A DNA stretch of 64,000 nucleotides from Linum tenue (taxonomy: Eukaryota > Streptophyta > Magnoliopsida > Malpighiales > Linaceae). Shown here in pieces: positions 23,221 to 33,273 of this stretch. Positions within the stretch are counted from its first letter, which is position 1. The number at the start of each line of letters is the position of its first letter. A program made the translations under genes and the position numbers. The DNA is taken from positions 53,640,963 to 53,704,962 of the forward strand of contig CAMGYJ010000008.1 in the NCBI GenBank assembly GCA_946122785.1, read 5' to 3'. Below the pieces are notes generated by a model. That model did no database searches. It had not been told where the DNA came from and saw only the letters and a program-made list of their open reading frames with translations.

Positions 23221-23880
23221 CCCCGAGAGCAGTTTAAAAACTGCTCGGCCGCGTTCCCCCCTCTCTCTCCTCCATTGTTTTCAGACCAAAATCTCTCTCC
23301 TCTCACCGGAAACTCGAACCACTCTCTTCTCTGGTGGTTTTCCGGCCATATCTCGCTCACCAGAGGTCCAAATTAAATTCCGAGACCACCCCCGTGCTCC
23401 TCTCGTCGGCGCCCACAAGTCTATACCAGTGGGGTTGAGTTTCGTGGTGGTTTGGGTCGCCGGAAAACCGCGACCCTTCGGTGTTCCTCCGGCCCGATCT
23501 CCCTCCTCGGACCTCCGATCGAGAAACCGCGACCACCACCGCGTTCCTGGTACTTGGGGCTTCATTCCCCAAAGTTTTGGGTGAGTTTGGCTCCGGTGAA
23601 GTCACCGGCGATGAAACTCCGGCGAGCCTCCCGGCGAGTTTCCCGGCGATTTTTGTGGTCTCTCGGTCTTCCCTCACCTTCCCCACGATATCCTCTTGTG
23701 CCTCCAAGTGTGCTTCTATACTTTTACTTGTCATTTGTGGAGGATTGATATTGTGGGTTTAGTGAGGAATTTCGGGAATTGGGGTGTGCTTGAATTATTT
23801 CGGTAGGCCTACATTGTTGCTTGCTTTGTTTGTTCATCTTTCGGTTGGCCTACCGAGTAATATGAGTTGTGATTGTCCCG

Positions 23881-23927
23881 CTTGGAGCCTAATTTGCTGT
23901 CCGGGTTTATAATCTGAGGGCTCCAAG
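23881..23927 (+). other. GGAGCC hairpin 1, element B
   Basis: CTTGGAGCC...GGCTCCAAG, 9-bp stem with a loop of about 29 nt that includes CTGTCCGGGTTTATAATCTGA. First of three copies around the accessory ORF. Confidence 0.65.
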
Positions 23928-23987
23928 TGCGTTTGAGTTTCTGTGAATGGTGAATGATTCTGATTGGTTGTGAATGTTTTTCCTTTC

Positions 23988-24033
23988 TCGGGGCCTAGTC
24001 CACTGTCCGAATTTATGATTCGAGGGCCCCGGG
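23988..24033 (+). other. GGAGCC hairpin 2, element B
   Basis: CTCGGGGCC...GGCCCCGGG. Relative to hairpin 1, A-T pairs in the stem have become G-C or C-G, with matching changes on both arms, while the loop (AGTCCACTGTCCGAATTTAT) is conserved. Confidence 0.65.
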
Positions 24034-24111
24034 TGAGGATGGTTGTGACCTCCTCATTGACGAATTTCCATGTATGTTGTTGGGTTTCTGATGTTGTGTG
24101 GCTGCAGGAAA

Positions 24112-25332
24112 ATGAACACGTACTTGAACCTGCTCGACGCCGACCAGAGGAAGACTTTGCGGGACATCCGACGCCGCAAAGTCGTTCAGCACCACTACCT
24201 CGACTGGAGGGTATTCGAAGAGCTGGGTGCTCGCGAGGCAATGGAGGCTGCCATCTGCGCTTTCTCTTGGCGCCGCCTCCTCTGCCTTGCCGAGCCGGTT
24301 TATCAGGAGCTCCTCTGGGAGTTCTACTCCACCTTCGAGCACTTCCAGACCCACGCGGGCGCGCACGGCAACGCCATCCAGTTCCGACTCGGAGGGGAGT
24401 TCTACTCCCTGAGCTATGACAACTTTGGTCGGGCACTGGGGCTCCTTCCACCATTCCCCTGTCACCTGGCCATCGAGGAGCCCGACAGTCCCATCTTTCG
24501 GGACCAGCAGTTCTTCGAGAGGATCTGCCTCCCGGAGTTTGCAGGAGCTGTTTTCACACCGGGCCACACCACGGCCACTCAGCTGCGACCATAGTGGCGC
24601 ATCATCAACCAGCTGTTGGGGAAATCCTACACCCGCAGCGAGGGCTCCACCAGTCATCTTCAGCTCCGCACCCTGCATTGCCTGCACTCCATGAGCCACG
24701 AGGTGGACAACCTCCATCTGTCCTCTCTCATCGCTAGGACCGTTGCCAAGGCTTCTCGGTGTAATCTACCCCTGGCATGTCGGCCGGTGGTCACCGCCCT
24801 GGCACGGTACTACAACGTCGACCTCTCCGGGTTCACTCTCATCCAGGAGGCGACGCCATTCTCCAGGGAGACCCTCCGGCGCCAGCTGATACTGGAGCGC
24901 GACGGGAACGTGACCTGGATCAGGGGCCTTCCTCGCCCTGTTCCTCGTGCACCAGAGGGTGAGGAGCTACCCGAGGCGAGTGATGCTGCAGCCCGTCGGA
25001 CCACTCGTCGGACGAGGACTCGGCCCACCCCCTCTGCACCTGGCGACTCCACTTCCGCTGCCGGCCCATCTGCTGCGGCACCCACGACCTACATTGCCGA
25101 GCAGCTGGCAGCCCTTTCCCGCCAGAACGAGCAGATCCTTGCTGGCCAGGAGCACATCAACGCCCGCCTCGACCGTGAGCGCGATGGTCGCCGCCGCATC
25201 ATTTTAGCTCAGCATTACATGATGAGCTACTGGAACATGGATCCTGCTGCTGTGAGCTACCCTTGGGAGGCGTCCCCGGGGCATGAAGACTACTACCCGC
25301 CTCCCACTGGCGATGGAGGCGACGAGCTGTGA
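24112..25332 (+). CDS. Element B accessory ORF, one nonsense codon
   Basis: About 406 codons from the ATG right after CTGCAGGAAA, in the slot after pol where some Athila-type elements have an extra ORF. Blocks shared with family D: SWRRLL...VYQELLWEFYSTF (about residues 53-80), FRLGGEFYSLSYDNFGRALGL (about 90-110) and WRIINQLLGKSYT after the stop. The C-terminal third is rich in Pro, Ala, Thr and Arg, followed by a likely coiled coil (AEQLAALSRQNEQILAGQEH, near 25098-25160). No signal peptide or membrane span. A TAG at 24592-24594 interrupts it, where the family-D copy has CAG. Function unknown; related in appearance to the 'putative plant transposon protein' and ATHILA ORF families. Confidence 0.8.
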
Positions 25333-26734
25333 TCTGGTTTTGCCAGCCCATCGAGTTGGGGCTTGGCTTTTGTCTATCTTTCCAGCCTTAGACTCCGGAT
25401 TGTGTTTGGTTTTATTTCTTATTCCCATTGTGTGGATTGTTGACTTGGAACTATGTTTTATTTCACCCAATGTGTGTGTTCTGTTGGTTCTAGCTCTGTG
25501 CCCGTCGGACTGATCCTTATCCAGTCCTCTGCTTTTGACTGGTCCGCCATCCAATCAACGTTCCTGACCACTGTTTCATGGTAACATCGTTCCCCTTCCC
25601 TTGGCTCCATTGAGGACACTGCCGCATCTAAGTGTGGGGGGGGGGGTTCTTTGTATTTATTGGAACGTATATATGGGTGCTTGGAGCCTAGTCCGCTGTC
25701 CGAATCTTACGATTTGAGGGCTCCAAGTACTGCTGTTTGATCATATTGGCACTGTGTTTTGATTGATGAATTGAATGGTTTTCGGATTAATGCATGACAA
25801 CTTGTTGGTGACTAGGACAACCTATGATGAGGGCTGAGATGTGCAGTAGAACGATGTAGGGGTTCAGTTTTTCAACTGTTTGCTTACCAACTGTGACTTG
25901 ATCTGATCACTTGTTCTTGATAGTCGTTTATGCATCTAGTTCAGGGTATCAGAATGTGAGATAGAGCATATAGGTAGCCATGTGAGATTTGAGCCTGCTC
26001 GTTTCTTTCTTGTGCGATAGATCCCTCTTCCATGATGTGTAGCATTCACGTTGTCATTAGCTAAGATGATGGGGGCATAGGATTAGCCCACGCCCAAAAC
26101 TGACTATCCTGATGTGTCATATCCCCTAGTCAGCCCCTTTGAGCCGTGTGTTATCCTTTCTTTTGGTCTATAACGGAAAAAAATCACCCTTGTTGCATCT
26201 TTTAGAAGGTTCCACAGAGTGGTTGTTACATATTCTCTGCTGTTTCTGCTAAAGTTTATGTGAGTGTTGGAGGTAGTGCTTAAAAGTTGGGCAGATGTTT
26301 GAATTATGTGCAGAAGTGGTGGCTCTCTTAAGAAATGAAAAGAAAAATGAAAGAAAAACAAAGAAAAAAATTAAAAGCAAAAGAGAGCCACTACCAAAAA
26401 TCTGAGTAATGCCCATTACGTAGTGTTTCTTAGCAGTCTGGCTTGGAAATGCTGATGTTTATGCCTCCTTCGCTCTTATGCTCTTGAGATGTTGAGTATT
26501 GCAGAATAGCAGAAAGGGAATACCGGTTTGTTTGACTGTGATTGTGTGGGTTTGGAAATGTGGAACCTTTTGCTATGAATACTTCCACCACCTAAAAGGC
26601 CTTTTCCCCATGTCCAAGACCCTAGCCAGTCATTTGAACCTGTGTCTAAGACCTCCTGATTAGTTAGTGATGACATCCTATATGTGAACTCTAGCATTTA
26701 GAGGCATCATGGTGAAGAGATGTTAGGGATTGAG
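25333..26734 (+). other. Element B 3' UTR, left part
   Basis: Non-coding. At 25608-25621 a CATTG-AGGA-CACTG motif, then TAAGTGTGGGGG with an extended G run (25629-25646), then the GGAGCC hairpin at 25680-25727. The same three-part order occurs in element C (minus, about 33020 down to 32889) and in the minus-strand family-D copy (about 59945 down to 59842). The rest resembles the family-D 3' UTR loosely (the GTAGCCATGTGAG-type block near 25975). Confidence 0.75.
25680..25727 (+). other. GGAGCC hairpin 3, element B
   Basis: CTTGGAGCC...GGCTCCAAG with loop TAGTCCGCTGTCCGAATC, downstream of the accessory ORF. Third copy in the element. Confidence 0.65.
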
Positions 26735-28568
26735 CACTACAACAAAACTCGTCTATTGCGACTAATTATTGAGACAGATATGTCATATGTCTCTAAAAAT
26801 ATCAAATAGTTGACAGTTATATAATATGTCTCCAAAAGTGTTAATATATGTCGCTAAAAGTATGTTATACGTGACAATTATGCTATTTGTCTCTATATCC
26901 ATTATTTTAAACTTTTCCAAAATAATGAACTTTGTCCCGTAAAAAAAAAAATAATGAACTTTCTAATATCTAGTTGTAATTATGGTAATTTTTTTTGTTT
27001 TGCGACAATTTTATAACAGCGGCATTAGGATTATAAGTTTTTTTTTTTTGTGAAAAGGATTATAAGTTATAACAACTGTTGTACGCTTATGTAATCTATT
27101 TTGACGGAACATTGAGGTGAAATAAAGAAAGGAAATTCAAAAATAAAATTAAAAAATAAGATTCTATTATCAATCTAAGGAAAAGAGATAATTACGGAGG
27201 AGATATGGACTTTCAATTTAAAGGGAAAAGAGATTTACATCCGTGGAAGAAGAAAAAAAAAACTACATGGGAGAAGATTTCTTTCCCTTCTTATTTCAAA
27301 ACCCTAGCCGCAGCCTCTAAATATATTTGTTTTGCAGCCCCCTTCCGATTCCATCTCCTCCAGGCTCCTGCCCTTCTTCTCCCTTGCAGCCTCGTCGTGA
27401 GAAATTAAGATGAGATTAGCTGTCTCTTATAGGATGTATAGTCTCTTCTCGTCTTTCATCTATCCTTTATCGCCTCCTCTTCCTTTTTAGTATCCGCTTA
27501 ATTAGCTTCGTCCTTGATTGATACAATCAGCTTCCACTAATTTGTTTTTGTATATGCAGGCTTGGAACTGGTCAAGGGATTTACTCATACAAAGATTTAA
27601 CTCTGTTATTCCTCGTCTCGTGTGAGTTGTACCTTCATTTACTTAATTTTTGGATTGTGATTAGATTTCGTAGTTGGGTATTTTTCAGTTTCTTGTTCAT
27701 AATCCAAAAAAAAAAAAATTAATCATGCCCTATGTGCTTTCAGGAGTCGATGGTGTAGTGGAAGCAGTGAAGATTACACAACATGCATCTAGTTTTTCAA
27801 GGCTAATTGAGATCAAGATGATAAGTTAATTATATACGTACGCGTAAGAGCGACAACGACGACTTCTATTGCTAATGGTGATGTGAACAAGGGAAAGGAG
27901 TCCTAAGATGCCCTCGGCATTTAGGGGATACTGTTTGTGAAGTTATCTTGTTCAAATTTGTAGGTTTGTTTGTAATTCACTAAAATATAGTTTACAATTT
28001 CTATACACTTGGACCGTTTTCCATTGTACGCACTTTGGCTGGTTGGCTTCAATGAAATGAAAGGTGGATGTTTATTCAGTTTGTGTTGATAGTTATATAT
28101 TTTATTGAATTTCAATTGAATCATAAAACAAACAAGAGCTACGTAATTGTGCTTTAACAATTTATTTTGATGCAAATATAACATATTCAAATAACAAATA
28201 TTAGAAACAAAAGAATTTGACTCTAAAAGTTAAAATGGAGGCAACTATTTATGTCGCTAATAACTAATATGAGAAACAAAAAAAATCTGACTTTAAAGGT
28301 GAAATCCAAGACAAATATTTAGTCCCTAAATGTGAATATGGAGACAAAATAATAGTCTCCAGAAAAAGTCTTTAGAGACTAAAATATTAGATGAAGTTTT
28401 TCCCATCGGTAACAAATAATATTTGTCTCTATATTTGTCTCTGTAAGGCTATTGCAACAGCTCTAGAGGAGACAATTATGGTATATGTCTCTAAAGTAAT
28501 ACAGAGACAAATTACGATTCTATAGAGACACATTTGCATTGTCTCTATAACCCATTTTTCTTGTAGTG
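26735..28568. mobile_element. Non-autonomous CACTA element
   Basis: Begins CACTACAACAAAA and ends TTTTTCTTGTAGTG, the inverted ends of the CACTA (En/Spm) superfamily, with a 3-bp TSD GAG at 26732-26734 and 28569-28571. Both subterminal regions are filled with variants of TATGTCTCTAAA / TTTGTCTCTATA in both orientations, the usual transposase-binding repeats. No transposase. The middle (about 27180-27900) is not repeat-like: it has an AAACCCTAGCC leader-like stretch near 27299, a 67-codon ORF (27205-27408) and a TATATGCAG-like splice acceptor near 27559, so it may carry a captured gene fragment. It sits in the 3' UTR of element B. Confidence 0.93.
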
Positions 28569-28571
28569 GAG

Positions 28572-29004
28572 AGAAATAGCATGCGCATTTTTCGCATTAA
28601 ATTGTCCTGACCCCACTGGTCGAGAGTGAGTGATTCATTTTCATATTCTTTATACTCTTGTACCCCGGTGAGGACCTAGATTGCTTGGTCTCTGTTCTGA
28701 TGTCTTAAGTTGGATGCGTGAGTTGACTGTTTTGAGTGAGTGGTTGAGTCAAGTCTGGGTTGGTTAGTGAACAGAAGGGGAACTCTTCCGTTGCTCGATT
28801 TTGCTGCACTCGAATGTCCTTTGTGGTGGTTGTCCAGGTTGCTATTGAAGTTGTTCATGTGTTGATGTTTGAAAACCAGTATGATTCACGTGTTCTGTGC
28901 CTTTATGACTTGTCCCCAATGTTGGTTGACTGAAATATGTGAGCTTACCTTGTGTATTACTTGGTTTGCTTGGGTACAAGCAAACAGTTAAGTGTGGGGG
29001 AATT
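28572..29004 (+). other. Element B 3' UTR, right part, with polypurine tract
   Basis: Continues the UTR after the CACTA insertion and ends AAGTGTGGGGGAATT (28990-29004), the polypurine tract touching the 3' LTR. The stretch with CCCCGGTGAGGACC near 28663 matches family-D UTR sequence (39354, 58515). Confidence 0.8.
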
Positions 29005-30393
29005 TGATAGCATCGTATTTGCACGTGTTTTCACTCTGGTTTCCTGTCCATTTTGGCTTGAATTGAAGGTTCCTTGGCCTATTTTACGCTAGGTTGTGTT
29101 GTTTTGTCGTATTTCAGGTCCTAGCAAGTAAAGAGGTGCATAGGCGTAAGTTTCGGGTCATTTGGAGGTCAGATGGCGAATCACAGACAGAATTACGGGC
29201 AGCCCCTGCCAAATTACGACCGTAATTGGTCAGGGCATGCCCGTAAATCAATTGCCGAGCCTTTTCCCCAGAATTTCCTCTCGATGCTAAAATTACGGGC
29301 AAGACCTCCAAGAATTACGACCGTAATTCCCAAATTACTGGCGGTAATTGGGAAATTACGGGCGTATCTCCTCCTCCTTCAGCTTAATTGAAACGTGCGT
29401 TTTGGGGCGAATTACGGGCAGGACGTGATTACAGCCGTAATTCAGCCCGTAATTCCCCCAGAGTCGGGGTTTTGGAGGCAGATTCGAGCCAAGGAAGAGG
29501 TATTCGAGTTTCTAGAGCAAAAACAGAGTTTTAGAGAGAGAAAGAGCGAAGAACAAACCCTAGGAGCTATTTTGGAGTGGATTTCTCATCATTGAAGCCC
29601 AGATTGCGTCCCTAGGAGTGAAGATTGACATCCCAGAGCAGATTTTCCTCATCTTTATGAGTATGACTACTCTGATTTCTGTTTTCCTTTCTCTCTCTAT
29701 GGAGTAGAACCCTTCTCTCACTTGGGTATGAAGAACCCTAGTTCCTTGTGTTAGGGATTTGATTGTAATGACTAGGGATGATATTACTGTTTGATTTTAA
29801 TCGAATGATGCATGTTTATTGAATTGATTGGAGTCTGATCAGCTTTTCTCAATTTCTGCTGCAACCTGAGATAGATAGAATCTGATTAGGTTGTTAGAGC
29901 CTCTTCATCCGATAGTAGGAGATTGGCTATACGAGAGTTAGCCAGTTTACTGCTTTGTACTGGAATTCAATTCCAATAGTGGAGTTCTGTGCTTATTGCT
30001 TCAGCTTTCTATCCCGGTGAAGACTAGTCGTCTGCCGGGTAGTTAGACTGAGAGGGCTTGGAAAGCTTAAGAGATTCCAAGCTACTGTCGGATCTTCCTC
30101 AGTCTAATCAACAGTAAATCAACCCAGGGGAAATTACAATTGAACCTAACTAAGGGGCTAGGGGGACTCATTCCCGAGTGACTCTTACCTGCTTTTGAAA
30201 ACCGAACCATTTCCTGCTTTCTTACTGCTTTTGCTTTAAACAACAATCACTCGAATTAGTTTGCTAGATAATAGACAATCACGGAGTAACCAGTAGATCT
30301 AGACCCCGGGTTGATAATTGAACTTGCCTGTTACTGCATTCCCGGACTGCGATTACACTTGGTCGCAGTTTGGTGTTGTGTTTTGGCGTGTCA
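29005..30393 (+). repeat. Element B 3' LTR
   Basis: 1389 bp, TGATAGCATC...GCGTGTCA; inverted-repeat array at 29191-29459. Followed by the TSD TTCAT (30394-30398) and then element A sequence matching 7057 onward. Confidence 0.95.
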
Positions 30394-30499
30394 TTCATCC
30401 TTCTTCAATAACAATCTTTTTAGTTCTCTATCATTTTCTCGCTTGTTTATGTATACTACTGATCCCTACATAATTCATTTATATTCAAGCACTTGTTAT

Positions 30500-31887
30500 T
30501 GACTCGCTAAAACACAACACCTAACAATGGCCAAGTGTAACCAATGAAAGGGACTGTAATATAGTGGCACAAGTAATAAATATTGAATCCAAGGGTCTCT
30601 AGAGTTACTATTACTCAGCTTCAGTTCATTATCTAGCAAACTAGATTAAGGATTGATTTATAAACTACTCTACTGACTACTCTACTAATTACAAGTTGGG
30701 AACTCACTTAGGTATGATTCCCCCTAGCTCCTCAATTAGGTCCAAGTTGCAATTACCTTTGATTGATCTACTGTTGATTAAACTGCGGAAGATCCTAAAT
30801 TAGCTTGGAATCTCTTAAGCTGACCAAGCCCTCTCAGACAGAATTCCCAGCAGGCGACTAGCCTTCACCAGGATAGACTGCTAAGGCGATTCACACAGAT
30901 CTCCACTACTGGAACGAATTCCAGTACAAATCAGTGAATTGATTGACTCTCGCACAACCAATTCACCACTATCAATCAAGGAAGCTCTCTTAGCCTAATC
31001 AGATTCTATCTATCATAGGTTAAAGCAGAAATCAAGAGAATTTGATCAAGATTCAATTGACTCAATAAATCATGCCTCAGTCGATTATAATCAAACAATA
31101 TAGCATTCAAAACTTCATACAAGAAAGATCCTAACACATGGAACTAGGGTTCCTCAAAACCTAGGTGAAGGGAAGTTACTCAATAGAGAAGAGAGAGACT
31201 GCAGAAATCTGATCTAGATCTTCAATCTCCATCTCCAAGCTTGATTCCCGAGATCCGATGGCGAATAAATCCTCCAAAATAGCTCCAAGAATGTTTCCAA
31301 GTCGCTCTCCCTCTCTAGGGTTCGTCCCTTGGGTGTTTGGGAACCAAAAACCCAGCTCTCCTTTCCTTTTGCTGAAAATCTGGTTTTAACCAGAAATTCC
31401 CGATGACACGGGCAGGCTACACGGCCGTGTGGATTTTCCAGCTACCTGTGTGAAGGCTCAGTCATTTCCACACGGCCACATGGCCAGGTCACACGGCCGT
31501 GTGGGTTTTTAGGCTTGCACGTGTGGCTTGCTCAGCCTCTGTTTAATGCTTCGTTTCTCCCTCGTCCGGACTCCGAATCAGTCGTCGTTTGATCCCAGAC
31601 GCTCGTAGTATCGTCTTCTTTCTTTCCATACCAAAATCCCATGATTATTTGTTCATAATATGAGGTAGAAGTCCATTATTCCTCAGGTCATGCTCGTGTT
31701 TCTTCACCCGAATTGCCAAATGATCTCTGATTGACTTGAAACTTGCGCCTATGCTTCAATTTACATGCTAGGACCTGAAATGTGACAAAGGAACACAACC
31801 TAGCGTAAAATAGTCCAAAAAAGCATAAACTCAAGCCAAAATGATCAAGAAGCAAGGGTGCAAACATGTGGAAATCGGATGTTATCA
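30500..31887 (-). repeat. Element C 3' LTR
   Basis: 1388 bp; on the minus strand TGATAACATC...AGCGAGTCA. Inverted-repeat array at 31406-31527 with CACACGGCCGTGTGG cores and CACGGGCAGG / GTGTGAAG-type outer arms. Differs from the 5' LTR by scattered substitutions and a small indel near 31640. Confidence 0.93.
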
Positions 31888-33218
31888 AATTCTCCCACAC
31901 TTAACCGTTTGCTTGTCCCCAAGCAAACCTAACTCAAACCAATGCAGCTCTCCAGACCTCTATAGAAACAAACAACCCCGATCGTCGGTAGAGGATTTCC
32001 TAGATCATACAGCAGCTCACGAGGTCAATTGGTCATCTAAGACATCTCCTATCTCTCTCAATGCGAGTACTAGACTCAAGCCAGGATCATGGGAAGAAGT
32101 GGAAGTAAGACAGTCAGTTCATGGATAAAGGGACTCACACCATTCACAACCAAGGACTCGTTGTACCGGGGTGCTCTTTCACTTCATTTCACCGTTGGAA
32201 CCCCTTTTTGCACTTTCATTTACATTTCTTTATCTCTTTTTTTTTCATTCACTTGGCGGGGGTTCCAACTGCAGTCTTTTGCACGGTCGACCCTTATTAG
32301 TCGAGCAAGAGCAATTTTTGTACATCTGGCGCTCGCCAGAGTACTTCTTTTAACTCCTTTTCCTCAACTCGTGTGGAGGGTCAATGAAATTAAGGGGGGT
32401 CGGAAGCTCTATCCGTGCCCTTAAAAAAACATCCTCAAGTAGGCAAACCGTTCAACGGGTGAAAATTTTACTTGTACTAGAGACAACTTAGCTTCATCTT
32501 GTAGGAGTACCCCACTAAGGATCACTAAAATCTCTTCCAAAACCCGATTTGTGCAATGAGCGGTGCCACACACGTTGGGCTTACCCCATGTTTAAGATTT
32601 CAATGATTTCGACATGGAGGACCAACTTCTTTTCATTTCCCATATGAGCACCCTGTTCGATACACGAGTCCATAACACAATCCAAACAGAGTCACCATTA
32701 CCACATGAATTCAACGGTCTTAGCTCCACTAATTCACAAAATCAACTAGCACAGCAGAGAGCTAGATGGGAAAAATCTTATACTTCAACATCCTTATAGA
32801 GTGCTACACTACCTCCCTAGGTTGCACATTACTATAGAGACTGTCGATTCAAAGCATACTGAGCAAGCAGTTTGCAAGGAAACACGTACTTGGAGCCCTC
32901 AAATTAAAAATTTTGGACAGTGGACTAGGCTCCAAGCACACAAACAGCCAAACATTCACCCGCATACATAATCGAACATCCCCCCACACTTAAGCACGAC
33001 ATTGTCCTCAATGGAGGAAAGATAAGGAGGGTAGAACGAAGTTACCAGATCAAGGGTGAATGATGATGGACAGGTCAGGCGGTGCATTCCAGGAGGAGAG
33101 AGTAGTCGGAACACAAACACCATACAAAATCTCACAAAGGTTGAGTTATTGACTCTAAAATCAAATAACAAAACTGAATCAACCGAGGTGAAATAGAGAA
33201 AGAAATGCAAACCGACTG
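31888..33218 (-). other. Element C 3' UTR
   Basis: No supported gene. Reading on the minus strand it holds a CATTG-AGGA-CAATG motif (about 33016-33003), a TTAAGTGTGGGGGG tract (32993-32980), the GGAGCC hairpin (32936-32889), and finally TAAGTGTGGGAGAAT, the polypurine tract (31902-31888). Confidence 0.75.
32889..32936 (-). other. GGAGCC hairpin, element C
   Basis: CTTGGAGCC...GGCTCCAAG stem shared with element B, with the loop motif AGTCCACTGTCCAAAATT on the minus strand. Confidence 0.65.
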
Positions 33219-33236
33219 GTTGGGTTGCCTCCCAAC
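33219..33236 (-). other. Post-ORF hairpin, element C
   Basis: GTTGGG-AGGCAA-CCCAAC on the minus strand, 38 bp after the ORF stop, preceded by AAGCGCTT. Confidence 0.7.
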
Positions 33237-33273
33237 AAGCGCTTCTTTCACGTCGTGAGCCGGACGATGGCTT

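Larger units (their letters stand above)
22772..24111 (+). other. Element B spacer between pol and accessory ORF
   Basis: No supported gene. Positions 22977-23220 hold three consecutive units of about 60 nt, each AATTACGGGCA + G-rich arm + inner AATTAC(G/A)GYCGTAATT + C-rich arm + TGCCCGTAATT (the last pair decayed to GCCCATAATTA). Two copies of the GGAGCC...GGCTCC hairpin lie at 23881-23927 and 23988-24033. A CTGCAG acceptor-like site ends at about 24107, four bases before the accessory ORF ATG. Confidence 0.8.
15634..30393 (+). mobile_element. Element B: nearly intact Athila-type retrotransposon
   Basis: Two LTRs of identical length (1389 bp; 15634-17022 and 29005-30393) that differ at about 20 sites by eye, TG...CA ends, and a perfect TSD TTCAT. 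The order is LTR, tRNA-Asp primer site, gag, pol (protease, reverse transcriptase, RNase H, integrase without chromodomain), hairpin, inverted-repeat spacer, accessory ORF, long 3' UTR, polypurine tract, LTR. That order, the primer site and the integrase block [11 protein letters not shown]...[10 protein letters not shown] place it in the Athila lineage. Only two nonsense codons were seen in its coding regions. A CACTA element inserted into its 3' UTR. The low LTR divergence makes it a young insertion. Confidence 0.95.

Noticed and set aside
24112..25332. Envelope protein for the accessory ORF
   Set aside because: It has the env position, but no signal peptide, membrane span or cleavage site is visible; the protein is soluble-looking with a coiled-coil C-terminus.
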